Positions 52,390 through 63,496 of a stretch of 64,000 bases of DNA are shown one piece after another; position 1 is the stretch's first letter; each line of letters begins with the position of its first letter. This DNA is from Rhyacichthys aspro (lineage: Eukaryota; Chordata; Actinopteri; Gobiiformes; Rhyacichthyidae): positions 15,648,639-15,712,638 of the forward strand of contig CM072163.1 in the NCBI GenBank assembly GCA_036850595.1, read 5' to 3'. The translations under genes were made by a program, and so were the position numbers. The notes beneath the pieces are model-generated. The model did no database searches. It was given only the letters and a program-made list of their open reading frames with translations, and was not told the DNA's origin.

Positions 52390-53115
52390 CTGTAGGTTTT
52401 ATTGATTGTTTTTAAATGTCTTAATGGACTGGCCCCACATGCAACTCTCAGAACTGTTGTGCATCCATGTTCCTACTAGGGTTGTGACGGTGAGGACATT
52501 TTCCCACTGGTTTCCCTCTTTTCCTTGCTTTCCTTCGCTTTTAAACAAACTCTAAATGCCCGTGAGCATTTGACTTTTACGTTTGATTTAGCAGCAGTTG
52601 ACAATTCGGCGTCAACGCTTGAATAAACAACAACACGTGATACATCTGACTCCTGCTGCTGATCTGCGATGCGACTGCCGCTCGCCAGGCTGCATTGCGC
52701 TGCTGCTTTTAGTTTTTGAGTGTAATGTCTGTTCTCCTCAAAACATGTTTTTTAAATTTTACTTAAATATTCAATAAGTAAAAAATAAAGAAATCTAAAC
52801 GACGGTTGGTGACGGTGCCACACCATAACACCGGTAAAACTCCAAACACCGTCCATCGCAGCAAACTTAGTTCCTACCAGAAACAAAAGGCGATAGGGTT
52901 CCTAGACAATGGAACAGTCTACCTATTATTATCAGAGTGGCCTAGTCCCTCAGTGTTTTTAAATCCTCACTAAAGACCCATTTGTTTTATTTATTTTGAT
53001 CTATTTTAATGTTTTCAGTGTTTATTCAGTGTCTATTTTAAGTGCACTTTACTGAGCCCCTAAAGCAGCTTTGGGCAGTGATGGTTGTTTGAAATGACTT
53101 TGACGTTCATTAAAA
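52390..53115 (+). pseudogene. LINE 3' end, split by a MITE
   Basis: The frame LIVFKCLNGLAPHATLR before the insertion and QKQKAIGFLDNGTVYLL after it fit the extreme C-terminus of a fish non-LTR retrotransposon (FKCLNGLAP motif). After the stop comes a 3' UTR-like region with CTTTGGGCAGTGATGGTTG and ATGACTTTGAC. The MITE lies between these two parts. The exact family is not resolved. Confidence 0.7.
52477..52869. mobile_element. hAT-like MITE nested in a LINE tail
   Basis: It starts TAGGGTTGTGACGG and ends ATCGCAGCAAACTTA, a weak inverted match. It is flanked by perfect 8-bp duplications GTTCCTAC (52469-52476 and 52870-52877). The flanking LINE frame is continuous if the element and one duplication are ignored, which confirms the borders. 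There is no transposase. Confidence 0.85.
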
Positions 53116-56100
53116 ACAGCATGATCCTTCGTTCAGTTTTTGATGCCAATTTCATTTGATCTGTTGATTTACTTCATACATGTTCCTGCAGAAGTGCATT
53201 GCTGCTGTCTTTTCCAAACTCCAGTCAAAAAGGTAATGCTTTTTGAATCTGTACATTATCGATATATAGATTCAACTCGGGAATATTTGGAAAATAAAAT
53301 AATGATGTGTTTTTGCTTATAGTCACTAACAAAATGGATTTGAAGTAAAAGAAGCTCTGATATGCCTTGTTAATTTCTATATTTTACTGGGGAAACTATC
53401 TATTTTTAGATTTTCTTTGAATGACGGTGACTTTAAAACTTTATGTATTATAATTCCATCCTTGAAGGAAATATGGCGAAAACAGAAGAGTATAGTATAA
53501 ACAACAAAAAATCAGTGAATCATCTGAAAAATGAAATGGGGGTATTTGCTGAGAGACTGCTTAAGGCATGTTTTTTTTTTTCCATTCTGTTCATGTATTG
53601 TTTTTGTAATCTTTTGCAAACCTGTTTCTGTGTGATTTTTTTTGTTTTGAAAAAGGAAGAAGAAGAAGCTGTGATTACTTGCACAGAATTACAGCCATTT
53701 TCACATCCAGGCGCTAGAAGAAACAAAATTGAAAGAAAAAGATGCAATTTTGGGATTGCGTTACTCATTGTCATTGTTAGACATGCCTGGATTGAAACGA
53801 CGAAACGTACAAAACAAAACGAAGATATAAAGCAGCTAAATGGCACAGAGCATTTCATTTCCAGTCTCATAACTGATGATTATTAGGACAAATTCTGCAC
53901 TACGCCACCTGCGAACCTGAAAATACTTTTGCACAGCTGGTTGAAGTCTAGAGCAGACCGACAGATGCACCAGCTTCAAGAGGAAACGTCACCAATGCTA
54001 CTATTTTCATGCTCATTTATGAAAACTCAACTAGTCAAAGCTTCTCGTTTTAGTAGCTTCATATCAATGTCCCAATCAGATCCCAAACAAATATGAAATA
54101 CTGCGAAGTGCAAACAAAAATTCCAGAGAAAAGAAAAAGCAGGATGTTGATGATTTTCTATGGAATATTTGTTAGCATTCCCAAGAAAGCTCCACTGACT
54201 TTCCAGAGACCGGGATGCTGGGAAAGTTATGCGTTGTGAGAAAAACATGCGCCACAGGGCAAAAAAGCAATGTGTGTGTTTGTGTGCAGTGAAGGTCTCC
54301 TGATAGTGTTTCTATTTTAGAGGCTTGTGCAGAGAAGACTTTTTTTTTTTTTTTAGTTATCTGCGGTTTCCAGCGTTGTCTGTGGAGGTGAGGCAGGTCT
54401 GCATGATCCATTCTCTGTCTGGGAGAGTCAGAATGCATACTGCACAATGAAAAAAAAGAGAGTTGTTTGAGTGGCAATTGTTCCACTGGCGGTAATTGCT
54501 ATAGCGAAGCCTGCTGATAATTAGGCTGCCCACAGTGGCGCATAAACAACTTGACTGACTGGGAGAATTTTCAAAAAAGCACTTACAGTATGTACACTTT
54601 CATCAGCACAAGGGCTAAACTCAAAAGGCCAGTAGATTCCAGAGATTTTTTCCCCTCAATGACATGTTTATTGTTCCCTTTCTTCCAAATTACAGGCTAA
54701 AAAGAAAGAAATGGGATCACGGAGAAGAGAGGAGTAAAGGTTGGGACTAAGGATTCAGGTGTTGCGGAACAGATGGTGTCCAAATGAAAAAGGACGTCTC
54801 GGGCGGAAAGGATAAGAAAAAAAAAAAAAAGAGAGAGACTAGATTAATATTTCCTGAGAGATGCGTGGTGTAATTGTTAGAGGATGTTTATGAGGATTGA
54901 CGTCAAAAAGAAGCAGAGGGAATTGTGTGCACAGTTGGACACTCTACTCATAGTGTATACAGCGGATGACAGACGGGCAAACACAAGCGGTCCGGGATCT
55001 ACCAACGCGATATCTTGCAAACACAGCACACGACAGCCCAGCTCTGCCAGCAAAACAATGCCTTCCGGTTGTTCTCATGAGCCGGACACGAGCGGAGTTC
55101 ATGTAAAAGCAATCTGTTTTATCTCAAAGAGGACATAGATACGCGGAAGCAGCACTGCAGTCACTGTTCTCATTTGATGGTGCTTGTAGTTTGGTCGCCT
55201 CAAGGACAGAATGACACACCTATTTGTATTAAGCTGTGGTGGAGCTGCAAAAGGGGAATCTGTAGATCTCTAAACATCTAGATTCTCTTCAGAGGCTACT
55301 TTGAGTGAAGGTTTATTCGTCTTTGAAAACAGGCCAAATGTACTAAATAAATCATCAGTGGTTTATCAGTGAAGGCACCTTGGAGGCATTAAGAACTAAT
55401 CCCACAGACAGACATGATAGATATTGTATAGGCTTTGGCACCCTCTGCAGGATCCCACAAGCAGTGTAAAAGGCAATCAGTCAATTTCACTCAATGAGTC
55501 AGACATATTCTGAAACATTTCAAAGGTTCTCCTCAAAGAAAAGAAATAAACCTTAACACAACTGATGCACTGCTCTAATATATTACCATAGGTTAACGCC
55601 ACATCAAGAGTGTAATAAGCTATAAGAAGTCATCATCACATTAAAAGCATTAGCACATTATTCTTAGAAAATGGTAACCACTTATTCCTTATATGCCACT
55701 ATCTGAATTTCTTCCTTAAGATGTCTATTAAATGACTTTATAATTGGCTTCATTATGTAGAGCAGTCAGTTTGACCCATGACACAATCATTAAGCTGCAT
55801 TAAATCTCTAGGTGGCACTGTGGCTCTGAATCACAAGATGAATGACATCATTATTATCTCAAGCATTTAACTACTGCTTATTGAAAATGAAGGATTTCAT
55901 TAAGAGCTGAAATATTTTCATTACTAAAATAATCATGAATGTGGTACATCAACAAGTCGAACACTTGATTTGAAAACCGAGGCAGCAGAGTTAAAGCATG
56001 TCAGCTCACTAATCCAAGAGAAGAGCTCATACAAGCTGTAATTTTAGGTGACCCACTGTGTTTGGAGATGAACACCAACGAAAATGTGAAATGGGCTGCT

Positions 56101-56322
56101 TTTAGACTCATTTCATGCCATTACCCATCAATGTTTTTACAGCACCTTGAATTTTCTGCTAAAAGCTGTGTTCTGAAGGCTTTTGGGTAACTAATTCACC
56201 AAGTCGCTAAGATCTTGTTGAATAGAGAAAAGACTTGTTAGCCAAACCCATTTACAAGTTGAGGAACAGAGCAAACATTTAAACAAAACGAAGAGAAACA
56301 GCATTGATTTTCTCCAAACAGA
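53116..56322. other. Intergenic DNA downstream of rps19
   Basis: AT-rich, with homopolymers at 53570 (T), 54338 (T) and 54818 (A). A 147-codon plus frame at 53443-53886 overlaps a minus frame and has no recognisable domain. No gene was recognised. Confidence 0.45.
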
Positions 56323-56328
56323 TTTATT
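56323..56328 (-). terminator. rps19: rps19 poly(A) signal overlapping the stop codon
   Basis: On the minus strand the last codon, GTT, is followed by TAATAAATC. The stop TAA occupies 56329-56327 and the hexamer AATAAA occupies 56328-56323, sharing two bases. A T-rich, GT-containing stretch follows about 30-50 nt downstream, around 56250-56300, as expected for a downstream element. The 3' UTR would be only about 20-25 nt. Confidence 0.85.
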
Positions 56329-59318
56329 AAACAGTTTTCTTATTTGCAGCAGCGACCTGTGAAGACAAAAAAAAAAACATGTCAGGTTCTGAGTTTGAAG
56401 AGTCATCATTTATATTTCAATAATGTGCTAATCAAGAATAAACTGTGTGCTTCTAATTTGAAATGGACTGAAACCCACTTTACATAAACTGATAGGGACA
56501 GTTCTGTAAAGAGAAATAAAAGGAAGTCAAAATGACAAAACCAGGTGGATTCTGAGGAGACCTGTCCTCAGTTTTATGCATAGAGACGGGGGCCAGGCTC
56601 AGGTCTGCTCATTAGCATACTGCTCATTAGCATAGTGCTCATTTGCATGGGTAAACAGGGAGAAAACTTGTGCCATACGGCCACCTTGCCAAGCATGAAA
56701 TTCCCTCCCTAATTTATCCCTTTTACCCTTGGATTATCACGACGCTGTTGCCTCAGCCGATTTCTGACAAGGCCCGACCATCATTTGTTTTAAGTGATGG
56801 CAAACAATATTAGCAATGTGGCACAAGAAGCCTCACTTCGCTGGCAGACAGGAGTTTACCCAAGGACAAGTCACTTTAGAAAGACTTCAACACTGAATGA
56901 CACTGGGGCATTGTACTTTGATACTTTTGGCTTCAGGGACCACAAGTTCAAGTCAACATGAACCTGAAATGTAATGGGTCACACTTATGACTACAGCTTG
57001 ACCACAATGCTTCAATCTTTGGATCAAATGGTCAGGGGAGTAAATTGCCTGTGTGGCAATTTGCCAATTACCACACAGGTATAAAATCATATAAAGCTTA
57101 AAAAGGCAAAAGGGCACAACTGAATAAATGGAAAGACAAGGTTTGACAAATCTGTCCCTGTGTCTTGTAAAAACACACACCCTGGTTCAAATCAACTGTC
57201 ATCAACTGTTCCCATGTTCCAAATATTAACAGCAGTAAAACTGAGTTTTCCATTAGAGGATGGAGAAAAAAAACAGCATCTCACCTGGCCAGCAATTCTG
57301 TCCAGATCTCTGGTTCCCTGTGGAGTTAGTCGGCGACCACTGAGGAAGAAGAATCACAGATCAAAATGTCAGATGTGGCACTGAGTAAATCCAGTTCATC
57401 AAGAACTATGTACAAGTTAGTTTCCTAACTCACCCATTGGGATCCTTCTCGATCATCTTGAGCAGCTCCAGGGCCTGCAGCACTTTACGGGCCACGTTCT
57501 TGGAGCCTACGCTGTAGTGGGCAGGACACACACCGTTCCTTTTGCGACCTCCGTAGATCTTTGTCATGGAGCCAACACCAGCACCACCACGCAGGTAAAG
57601 GTGGCGCACTGTGGAGGCTGTGGAAAGAAAATTGTGTATTCAACTTGAAAACACACATCAGTTCCTGAAATATCAGCACTAAGTTAAATAGCTATATTGT
57701 ATTTACACTTTTTATGAACGCCTTGTTTTGTATAAATGGCATGACAAATGGTATGGCACCTATGACAGCATCTACAGATTTCTGTTTAGTTCCCCCACAT
57801 TAAGAGTCACTGGAGGGTTTCCACTGCATTCAGAATGGCAGCTCGCTCTGCCACAGCAAAAAGTCCCTGAAAAAGTGCACCAGCCCCATGCAGTGTACAC
57901 TGAGTAATCTAGTTTATTACACCAGTAAAAAGACAGGGAGTAAGCTATAATGGATGGACAGATGTATTTTTGGTCTGTTAAATCTGGCAAGATTGAGATT
58001 TTCTTGATTATTGAAAAAAAAAACATGGCACATATAGTGCAGCTGATTTCACTCTGTGACCCCGCTCCACAGACAGCACTCAGACACGGGCTACACAGAG
58101 TGCACCAGACCCAGGCCAAGTGACGAGGGAATAGGGAAAAGGTTAGCTCAATATATGCACCTGCTTTGTCCACTAGTTATTCAGAAAGAGGCTTCATCTT
58201 AGCGTTACCACGGAGCCTCCAGGACCAAACTACTGACTTCACTCACTGATATGATTTACATTTATGAGGTCTGACAACATTCTGCTGATGTAAGATGCTT
58301 TTCTACTTAACTGTTTTTAAAAAATGGATGAAAGGAAACACTAAGTTGCCCATAAAACCCATCAGCTGGTTTATTATGGGTAAGTGTTTTCCTCTGGAGC
58401 ATGAATTTATTTCCCTTTGCTTTGATCAATGCTGATCTCTCAATTGTACAGGTTTTAAAATAGCATCACAAATTCATAAACAAAATATGAATTAAGCTCC
58501 TCCTCAGTAACTATCAGTGTGTCTATATCAAGTTGAAAGAGATTTAAATTCTGACCGTACCTGTTTAGTCTACTCATAATTTATAAAAATATAACAAACA
58601 CTATATATTAACTCCTACAAATGTTTGATCATTAATAAATATACAACTAACAAGTTTTGAACACAATTTATCATTTATGTGTAATTATACATGAGCTTAC
58701 TGTTTAAGACTTGCACATCAATAACACTGTTAATAACTTAGGTCATTATTGGAATAATGCTTTGTAAATGGTGAATTATGTAAAGTGTAACCAGTAAGTC
58801 TTGTTTCCCTCCATTAACTGTTACTTATTATATATTATCCATTTTACAAGGCAAAACTTATTTGGTCAAAAAGCAAGAAGAATCCTTAAATCAAACAAAA
58901 TCAAATCAAACAAACTCAACACTTTCAAATCAAAAGTGACACTTAATGCAACAAATCAAATCATCAGACTATGAGAACAGCCATCTGACCTGAAAATGAG
59001 TTTTTTTAAAGCATGCAACTAGGAAGCACCAACTTACCAGCTCTGATGTAGAACCAGTTCTCATCACTGGGGGCCAGCTCCTTGTGCCTACCCAGTTTGA
59101 CAAGGTCCACCCAGTCGGGCACCTTCAGCTTTCCTGACCTGAGCAAAGGAGAAAGGGCCAACCATCACAAAACTGTCAACTAAAACAAGCTGCACCTGCA
59201 CACATCTAAAGTTATGAGTATGATCAAATCCAATCTGTAGTACTCACTTCTTCAGGAAGGCCGCCAGGGCACGGACAAACTCCTGCTGATTGACGTCTTT
59301 CACTGTGACACCTGGCAT
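56327..59318 (-). CDS. rps19: 40S ribosomal protein S19 (eS19), complete spliced CDS
   Basis: Structural protein of the small ribosomal subunit head, needed for late 18S rRNA maturation. Coding exons (high to low): 59318-59248, 59138-59038, 57617-57434, 57339-57285 and 56356-56327. All have GT-AG borders and join in frame to 441 nt, giving 146 residues plus stop; human RPS19 has 145. The start ATG is the first base of its exon, just after a TTTAG acceptor. The protein opens MPGVTVKDVNQQEF, contains LYLRGGAGVGSMTKIYGG in its middle, and ends GQVAAANKKTV. Trp52, Arg56 and Arg62, residues mutated in human Diamond-Blackfan anaemia, are all kept. Relative to human there are conservative changes, and the C-terminal His is replaced by Thr-Val. 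Introns are short (95 to about 1420 nt). Upstream lie a 5' UTR exon with a TOP start; a very short 3' UTR follows. All exons are intact, so it is not a processed pseudogene. The family assignment is effectively certain. Confidence 0.98.
56611..56648 (+). repeat. Three octamer-like units spaced 15 bp apart in rps19 intron 5
   Basis: ATTAGCAT occurs at 56611-56618 and 56626-56633, and ATTTGCAT at 56641-56648. Each copy begins exactly 15 bp after the previous one, within a CTCAT(T)-type tandem unit. ATTTGCAT is the reverse complement of the POU octamer ATGCAAAT; the other two differ by one base. This could be a short tandem duplication or a clustered POU site. Function is unknown. Confidence 0.6.
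57618..59037 (-). other. rps19 intron 3 with two GC-rich hairpin islands
   Basis: This is the largest rps19 intron, mostly AT-rich. On the transcribed strand it holds two GC-rich segments that share CTGGTGCACT near the 5' side. One (58102-58050) has a perfect 9-bp stem, CACTCTGTG/CACAGAGTG, and is followed at once by AAATCA, which matches the H-box pattern ANANNA. The other (57895-57822) has a perfect 8-bp outer stem, CACTGCAT/ATGCAGTG, and an inner 6-bp hairpin, TGGCAG/CTGCCA, with an ACA about 50 nt further on. Ribosomal protein introns often host snoRNAs, but a complete H/ACA fold could not be built by eye. Confidence 0.35.
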
Positions 59319-60013
59319 CTAAACAGACAGTTTTAAATGAAGAAAGACAGAAATGCATCACCTTAACCAAATTATTACAACATGGAGTGTTACACTGAGG
59401 TTGGAATTGGCATGCATGTGACGTGCTAACACATGACAGAATAAATGTGCAGATATGGAAAATCAGGGGCATCGGGTCTATTTAACGCATCTTTGCGAGC
59501 ACAAACAAGTTGATGATAGTTAGATATATATAAATACAGACCATATAGTAATAAGCTGTTTCAAGTGAGGAGCGCTTTCTACATGCTTTCAACCGGCTTT
59601 AGCTTAGCTCGACGGCTCATTTTACATTACCACAACAAAGTTTCACATTATGAACATGAACGTCAAGAAACAAAAGAACCCGACACCATATATTTTGCCC
59701 TGATACCAAGAGTAAAACATAAACATACAGAATAACGCATATTTAAGCAATTAAAATACAGAGTTAGCCACCAGCTAGCAGGCCTCAACGCGGTTGAATG
59801 GGGGCGGCCATTACTAAAAGCCCAACAGAACGAGCACTTCGCTTCAGAAAAAGCCCGTGTAACCTCTTAAAAACGCGCTAACCGACCTATAAGCGTCACC
59901 CGGCCGTTCTTTATAGTGTTATTTTCTACCCGTCCCATTTTTGTGTATTAGTTGCAAATATACAAACGCTAATTTATGATTATTTAACAGGCAAAGGAAC
60001 AACTGCGCTTTAC

Positions 60014-60047
60014 CTTGCTTGTGGACAGCGAAGGGAAGAGGGAGGAA
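60014..60047 (-). other. rps19: rps19 non-coding exon 1 (5' UTR) with TOP start
   Basis: On the minus strand an 18-nt pyrimidine run, TTCCTCCCTCTTCCCTTC (60047-60030), is followed by GCTGTCCACAAGCAAG and a consensus donor GTAAAG at 60013. The next acceptor is directly before the ATG at 59318. Vertebrate ribosomal protein mRNAs begin with a C inside such a terminal oligopyrimidine tract, which couples their translation to mTOR/LARP1. The transcription start is inferred to lie inside this run. The donor is read directly; the exact cap site is not. Confidence 0.85.
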
Positions 60048-60135
60048 CGGGGTTTCCAAGTCATGTTAAAACGGGCAAGTCTCACTCAGTCTCGCGATAA
60101 CACAGCAGTCGCTCTCTCAGCATCTCATACATGTG
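60048..60135 (-). promoter_or_regulatory. rps19 proximal promoter with a TCTCGCGA-type motif
   Basis: The 90 bases upstream of the TOP tract lack a TATA box. They contain TCTCGCGAT at 60090-60098, about 45 bp upstream of the presumed start. TCTCGCGA is the core of a palindromic element bound by BANP in CpG-type core promoters of housekeeping genes. TATA-less promoters of this type fit a ribosomal protein gene. The motif is seen; its use is inferred. Confidence 0.55.
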
Positions 60136-63129
60136 CAGAGAGAGTGTGGCAGGCATTTCAGTGAAGAACAAGTGTTTTTAGTGGACTTTATTGCTGTAAT
60201 GGGTATAGCACGGAAAACAACTGTGCTCAGGAGGCAATTGATAGACTTTATTTAAGTTTTTTTAATACATTAGCCAAAACACACTATATAAATGAAAGCA
60301 AGAAACAACTGTATTATTGTTAACATAGGTAAAGGTTATCATACTAAACACTAAAAAATCTTTTTATTTCTTATGAAAAAACCTCTAGAGCTAGACCTTT
60401 GTGCCTGAAGCTTTCATTGGGAACGATTTGTATTTTACACAGATGTAGATTTTTTGAAATACTGTCACATTTTCCAGGTTCAAAGGCCTAGGCTAACTGT
60501 CAGAACCACAGATAAATCTAATTTGCATGTGAAACCACAAATATTTTATGCAACTACAGTTTCTCCTGTCTTGTTTTTATTGAAGGTTTTTACACTTCTA
60601 ACAATACAATTATAAAATGGCAGTTTCCTGGCTCCAGACGGCATATTGTTTGTCTGTGACATGCCTGCTTGTCTTTTGTCACAGGTAGTATAAAACTGTG
60701 AAAATTAGAACTGTTTCAAAAATCTAAACAACAGGACTGTGTGTGGATGTGTGAGTGTTATTTACATAATTCCCTGCCTGACAGAGATGGTGTTACCCTT
60801 TGCACATCTGACATGGAAAGGCCAGCCGTGCTCTAACATTGACACAAGTGAAATGTTTGCAGAGACTAGAGAGATGGAAGGAAGGTGGATAAGCCCAGGT
60901 TTATGAATGGGCTTTACTCTGTCAGTACACAGGGGCAGACGGTTTAGATTGAGAGGTGAGGTGAAAGCTATAGATCTGAGAGGGAAATAAAGAGGCAACC
61001 GGCAATACTGACTGTAGATTATAGAGCTTTTTGTGAACCCTTTCATCACAGGTCTCCACAACAGGTAATTTGACCTTTTTATACTAATTTAGATAATTTC
61101 AGACACATTTTCTCAGTGATTTTCACTTTTTGCAGGAGGGCTACAGTGTAAGGTCAGGCCTTTTAGCGTGATTTTAGTTCCTTCACATGCATTAATAGTT
61201 TAATTAGGGGGAATTTATTACACTGGGGATGACTAGCCTGTGATTTTTTATTGAAAACTTACGCAAGGTGAATAAATGATTAGACAGTAGAAAACTGTGT
61301 AAAGTGATTATGAAGCTGTTATTTTAGCCGGTTGAGATTATTATGGAAAAGTGACCACTAACAGCAAATGTTTGGGAAAAGGTCAAACTAATTACATCGA
61401 ATGGGCAGGTGGCATATTGCTGTGGCGTACCTGTTTTACGATAATCATTCAGTGCGCATTATGTGAGACTATTGTTTGAAAATGCACTAGAATTTGCTGT
61501 CAGTCATTTCTGAATGCTTTTTTTCCCAGAAAATATTCATGTGGGAGTGTATTTACGCATACATATACGCAAGAGACTGTGTGAATGCTACATGGTGGGC
61601 CCCAGGAAAAGTGACAGACAAAACAAAGACTAGAAATAGCAGAGTGAAAAGAGTGTTAACAGTGTGTTGGCGCTCGTTGCTCGTTGTTTGCATGGCGCTC
61701 ACATCCTCGGTGGAGAAGTTCTGTCAAGTCTGGTGTGGCCTGACCTTTTCACTCTCTGAGCACGTTTACAGCTCTGCAATACCTATCAAAATATCTACTC
61801 GCTGCCTGTCTGTCTCTCTGCCCCCAGCATAAACTGCAATATTTTTTATGTCCAACCTCATCTGTACTTTCTGCATGAGATTATTTCGACCAGACTTTTC
61901 TTGTTTGTTTGTTTTTCACTGGGTTTAAAAGCAAATATTGTCTTCATCTGTTTTACACAAATATGTTTGTAAGAACTACATGTTTTTGAACTACAATGAC
62001 AATAAAGCCTATTATAATTACAACCTTTTATCTTGTAAACCAGAGGGACTAGATCAAATCCAGCTTATAATTGGGTGATTATTTCTATTGCTCTGAAAGT
62101 TTAGATGAGATGTGACAAGAAAAGCAGTCACGGTCAGTCATGTGTGGACATATTCTGTATTTTTTTTCTTCTTTCTTCAGCTTTGCCTAATAAACAGCTA
62201 ATAATTGAAGCAGCCTGTTCTATCACTTGGGCTGCCACTATAGCCTACTGCATTGTTTTCACTGTTTAATCAATGGTGGCCTCACCCTCATGGATATATT
62301 ATTAAAATAGGATACTGAATGAGTAAAAATAATAATAATATGGCCACCTATTTTATTTTGAGATTAATACATGACACTGAAATAAACGTGAAAGCCAAAA
62401 CACTGAGAAAAAGAATATGGCATATCCTGGGCTTTTTCAATAAAAACTACAAAACCTGACCTTTTTGGTAGTTGTTAGTGTCCTGTCAGCGGAATACAAT
62501 TGTAGCCTATGTGGAAAATCCTTTTTGGGCCGTATGGGATTTTCTCATTGCAATTCCTCGAGTGGCCACTAATCAAATTGGTGGCAGGGGAAAGGGGTGT
62601 TGCATTATCCAGATCTTATAATACATCAATGCCACACCCTTGCTCCAAACGTGTTGCCCCGGCGACACCCCATAAATTACGTACTTTGCTGTAGACAAAC
62701 AAACATTGGTACAAACATGCGTCATTAGGCTGTGGCGATGCCCCCTAAACAATAAAAAGAACTGTTATGACCCACACATACTTTTTCTGAGTAAGATGAA
62801 ACATGAGTTAGGATCACAGTGTGAGCACATTCATGTAAGAAAAGAGAAAATATAAATACATGCCACTATGGGGTTGTCAAAAATTTGAAAGCTCACATTG
62901 GCTATTGGTCAGAGATTAGAAAAAAGGGAGCTAACTGGTTTTATTTATATATCTTTTTAAAAAATAATCAGGCAGGTTGGTCTGTTGTTCTGGAGTGAGG
63001 TTAGTTTCAGTTACTGCAGCTCAGAAAGAGGTGCTGTCAGAAATTAAAGTTCGTGAGCACTTTGCAAAGTCTACTCACAAACATTACAACATTTTGAATT
63101 GAATTTTCCTCTGTGGCCTTTTCTGTCAG
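60136..63129. other. Intergenic region between head-to-head rps19 and the receptor
   Basis: AT-rich. AATAAAGCC at 61991 follows TGACA in a setting like an mRNA 3' end, but no upstream gene is evident. The 112-codon plus frame at 61494-61832 has no recognisable domain. The receptor's own promoter could not be placed. Confidence 0.4.
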
Positions 63130-63137
63130 TGTCAGGA

Positions 63138-63496
63138 ATGGAAGTGATGTGGCTCTACTCCATGTGCCAGTGCATCCTCTTTGCGTCTGTGACTGCGGTC
63201 AGCGTGAGGTTGTGTCTGGCGCTGACCAGAAAAGGTACAGTGGCTGACATCCAGGGAATCCAGGAGTCCCCCTCTCGGTCTGTTTCGGGCTGTCTGCTCC
63301 TCTGCCTGGGCCTGGTGGGGGCCTTGGGCGGCGCCGTGGAGCTCCCTGTGACGGTGTTACTCAACCTGCGGACCCCTCAGTGCCTCTACACCTGCATCAC
63401 CCTGGTGTGTGGACCCTTACTGATCAGACAGTTCACTATGTTCCTGGTGATGCTTTTGTCTCTAGACGCCCATCTGAAGCACCACTTGGCGCATAG
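63138..63496 (+). CDS. Adenosine-receptor-like GPCR, first coding exon (partial, divergent)
   Basis: The exon encodes 119 codons plus two bases and then has a GTAATT donor (63497). TM1 spans about residues 4-29. An unusually long first intracellular loop (30-50) contains TRKGTVADIQG. TM2 is about 51-76 and TM3 about 86-108, followed by LDAHLKHHLAHR. The pattern ELPVTVLLNL...CLYTCITLVC...LDAHL aligns in order and spacing with adenosine receptor A1/A2 TM2-TM3. The Cys of the extracellular disulfide (Cys86) is kept. Adenosine receptor genes are known for a single coding intron in the second intracellular loop, after the PLR tripeptide; here the donor falls in the Arg codon of AHR, the equivalent place. 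Missing are the TM1 Asn, the TM2 Asp (a Gly here) and the DRY Arg (DAH here). The start is the first ATG after acceptor-like CAG sequences at 63129/63135; an ATG three codons later is the alternative. The rest of the gene lies beyond the window. Family assignment is by eye. Confidence 0.65.

Noticed and set aside
53443..53886. 147-codon plus-strand frame
   Set aside because: Opposite strand open over most of it, low-complexity runs, no known domain.
57190..57215. C-box-like TGATGA on the minus strand in rps19 intron 5
   Set aside because: No D box (CTGA) or terminal stem at the expected distance for a C/D snoRNA.
61494..62000. Possible gene end with AATAAA at 61991
   Set aside because: The upstream frame shows no domain and no splice sites; AATAAA is common in AT-rich DNA.
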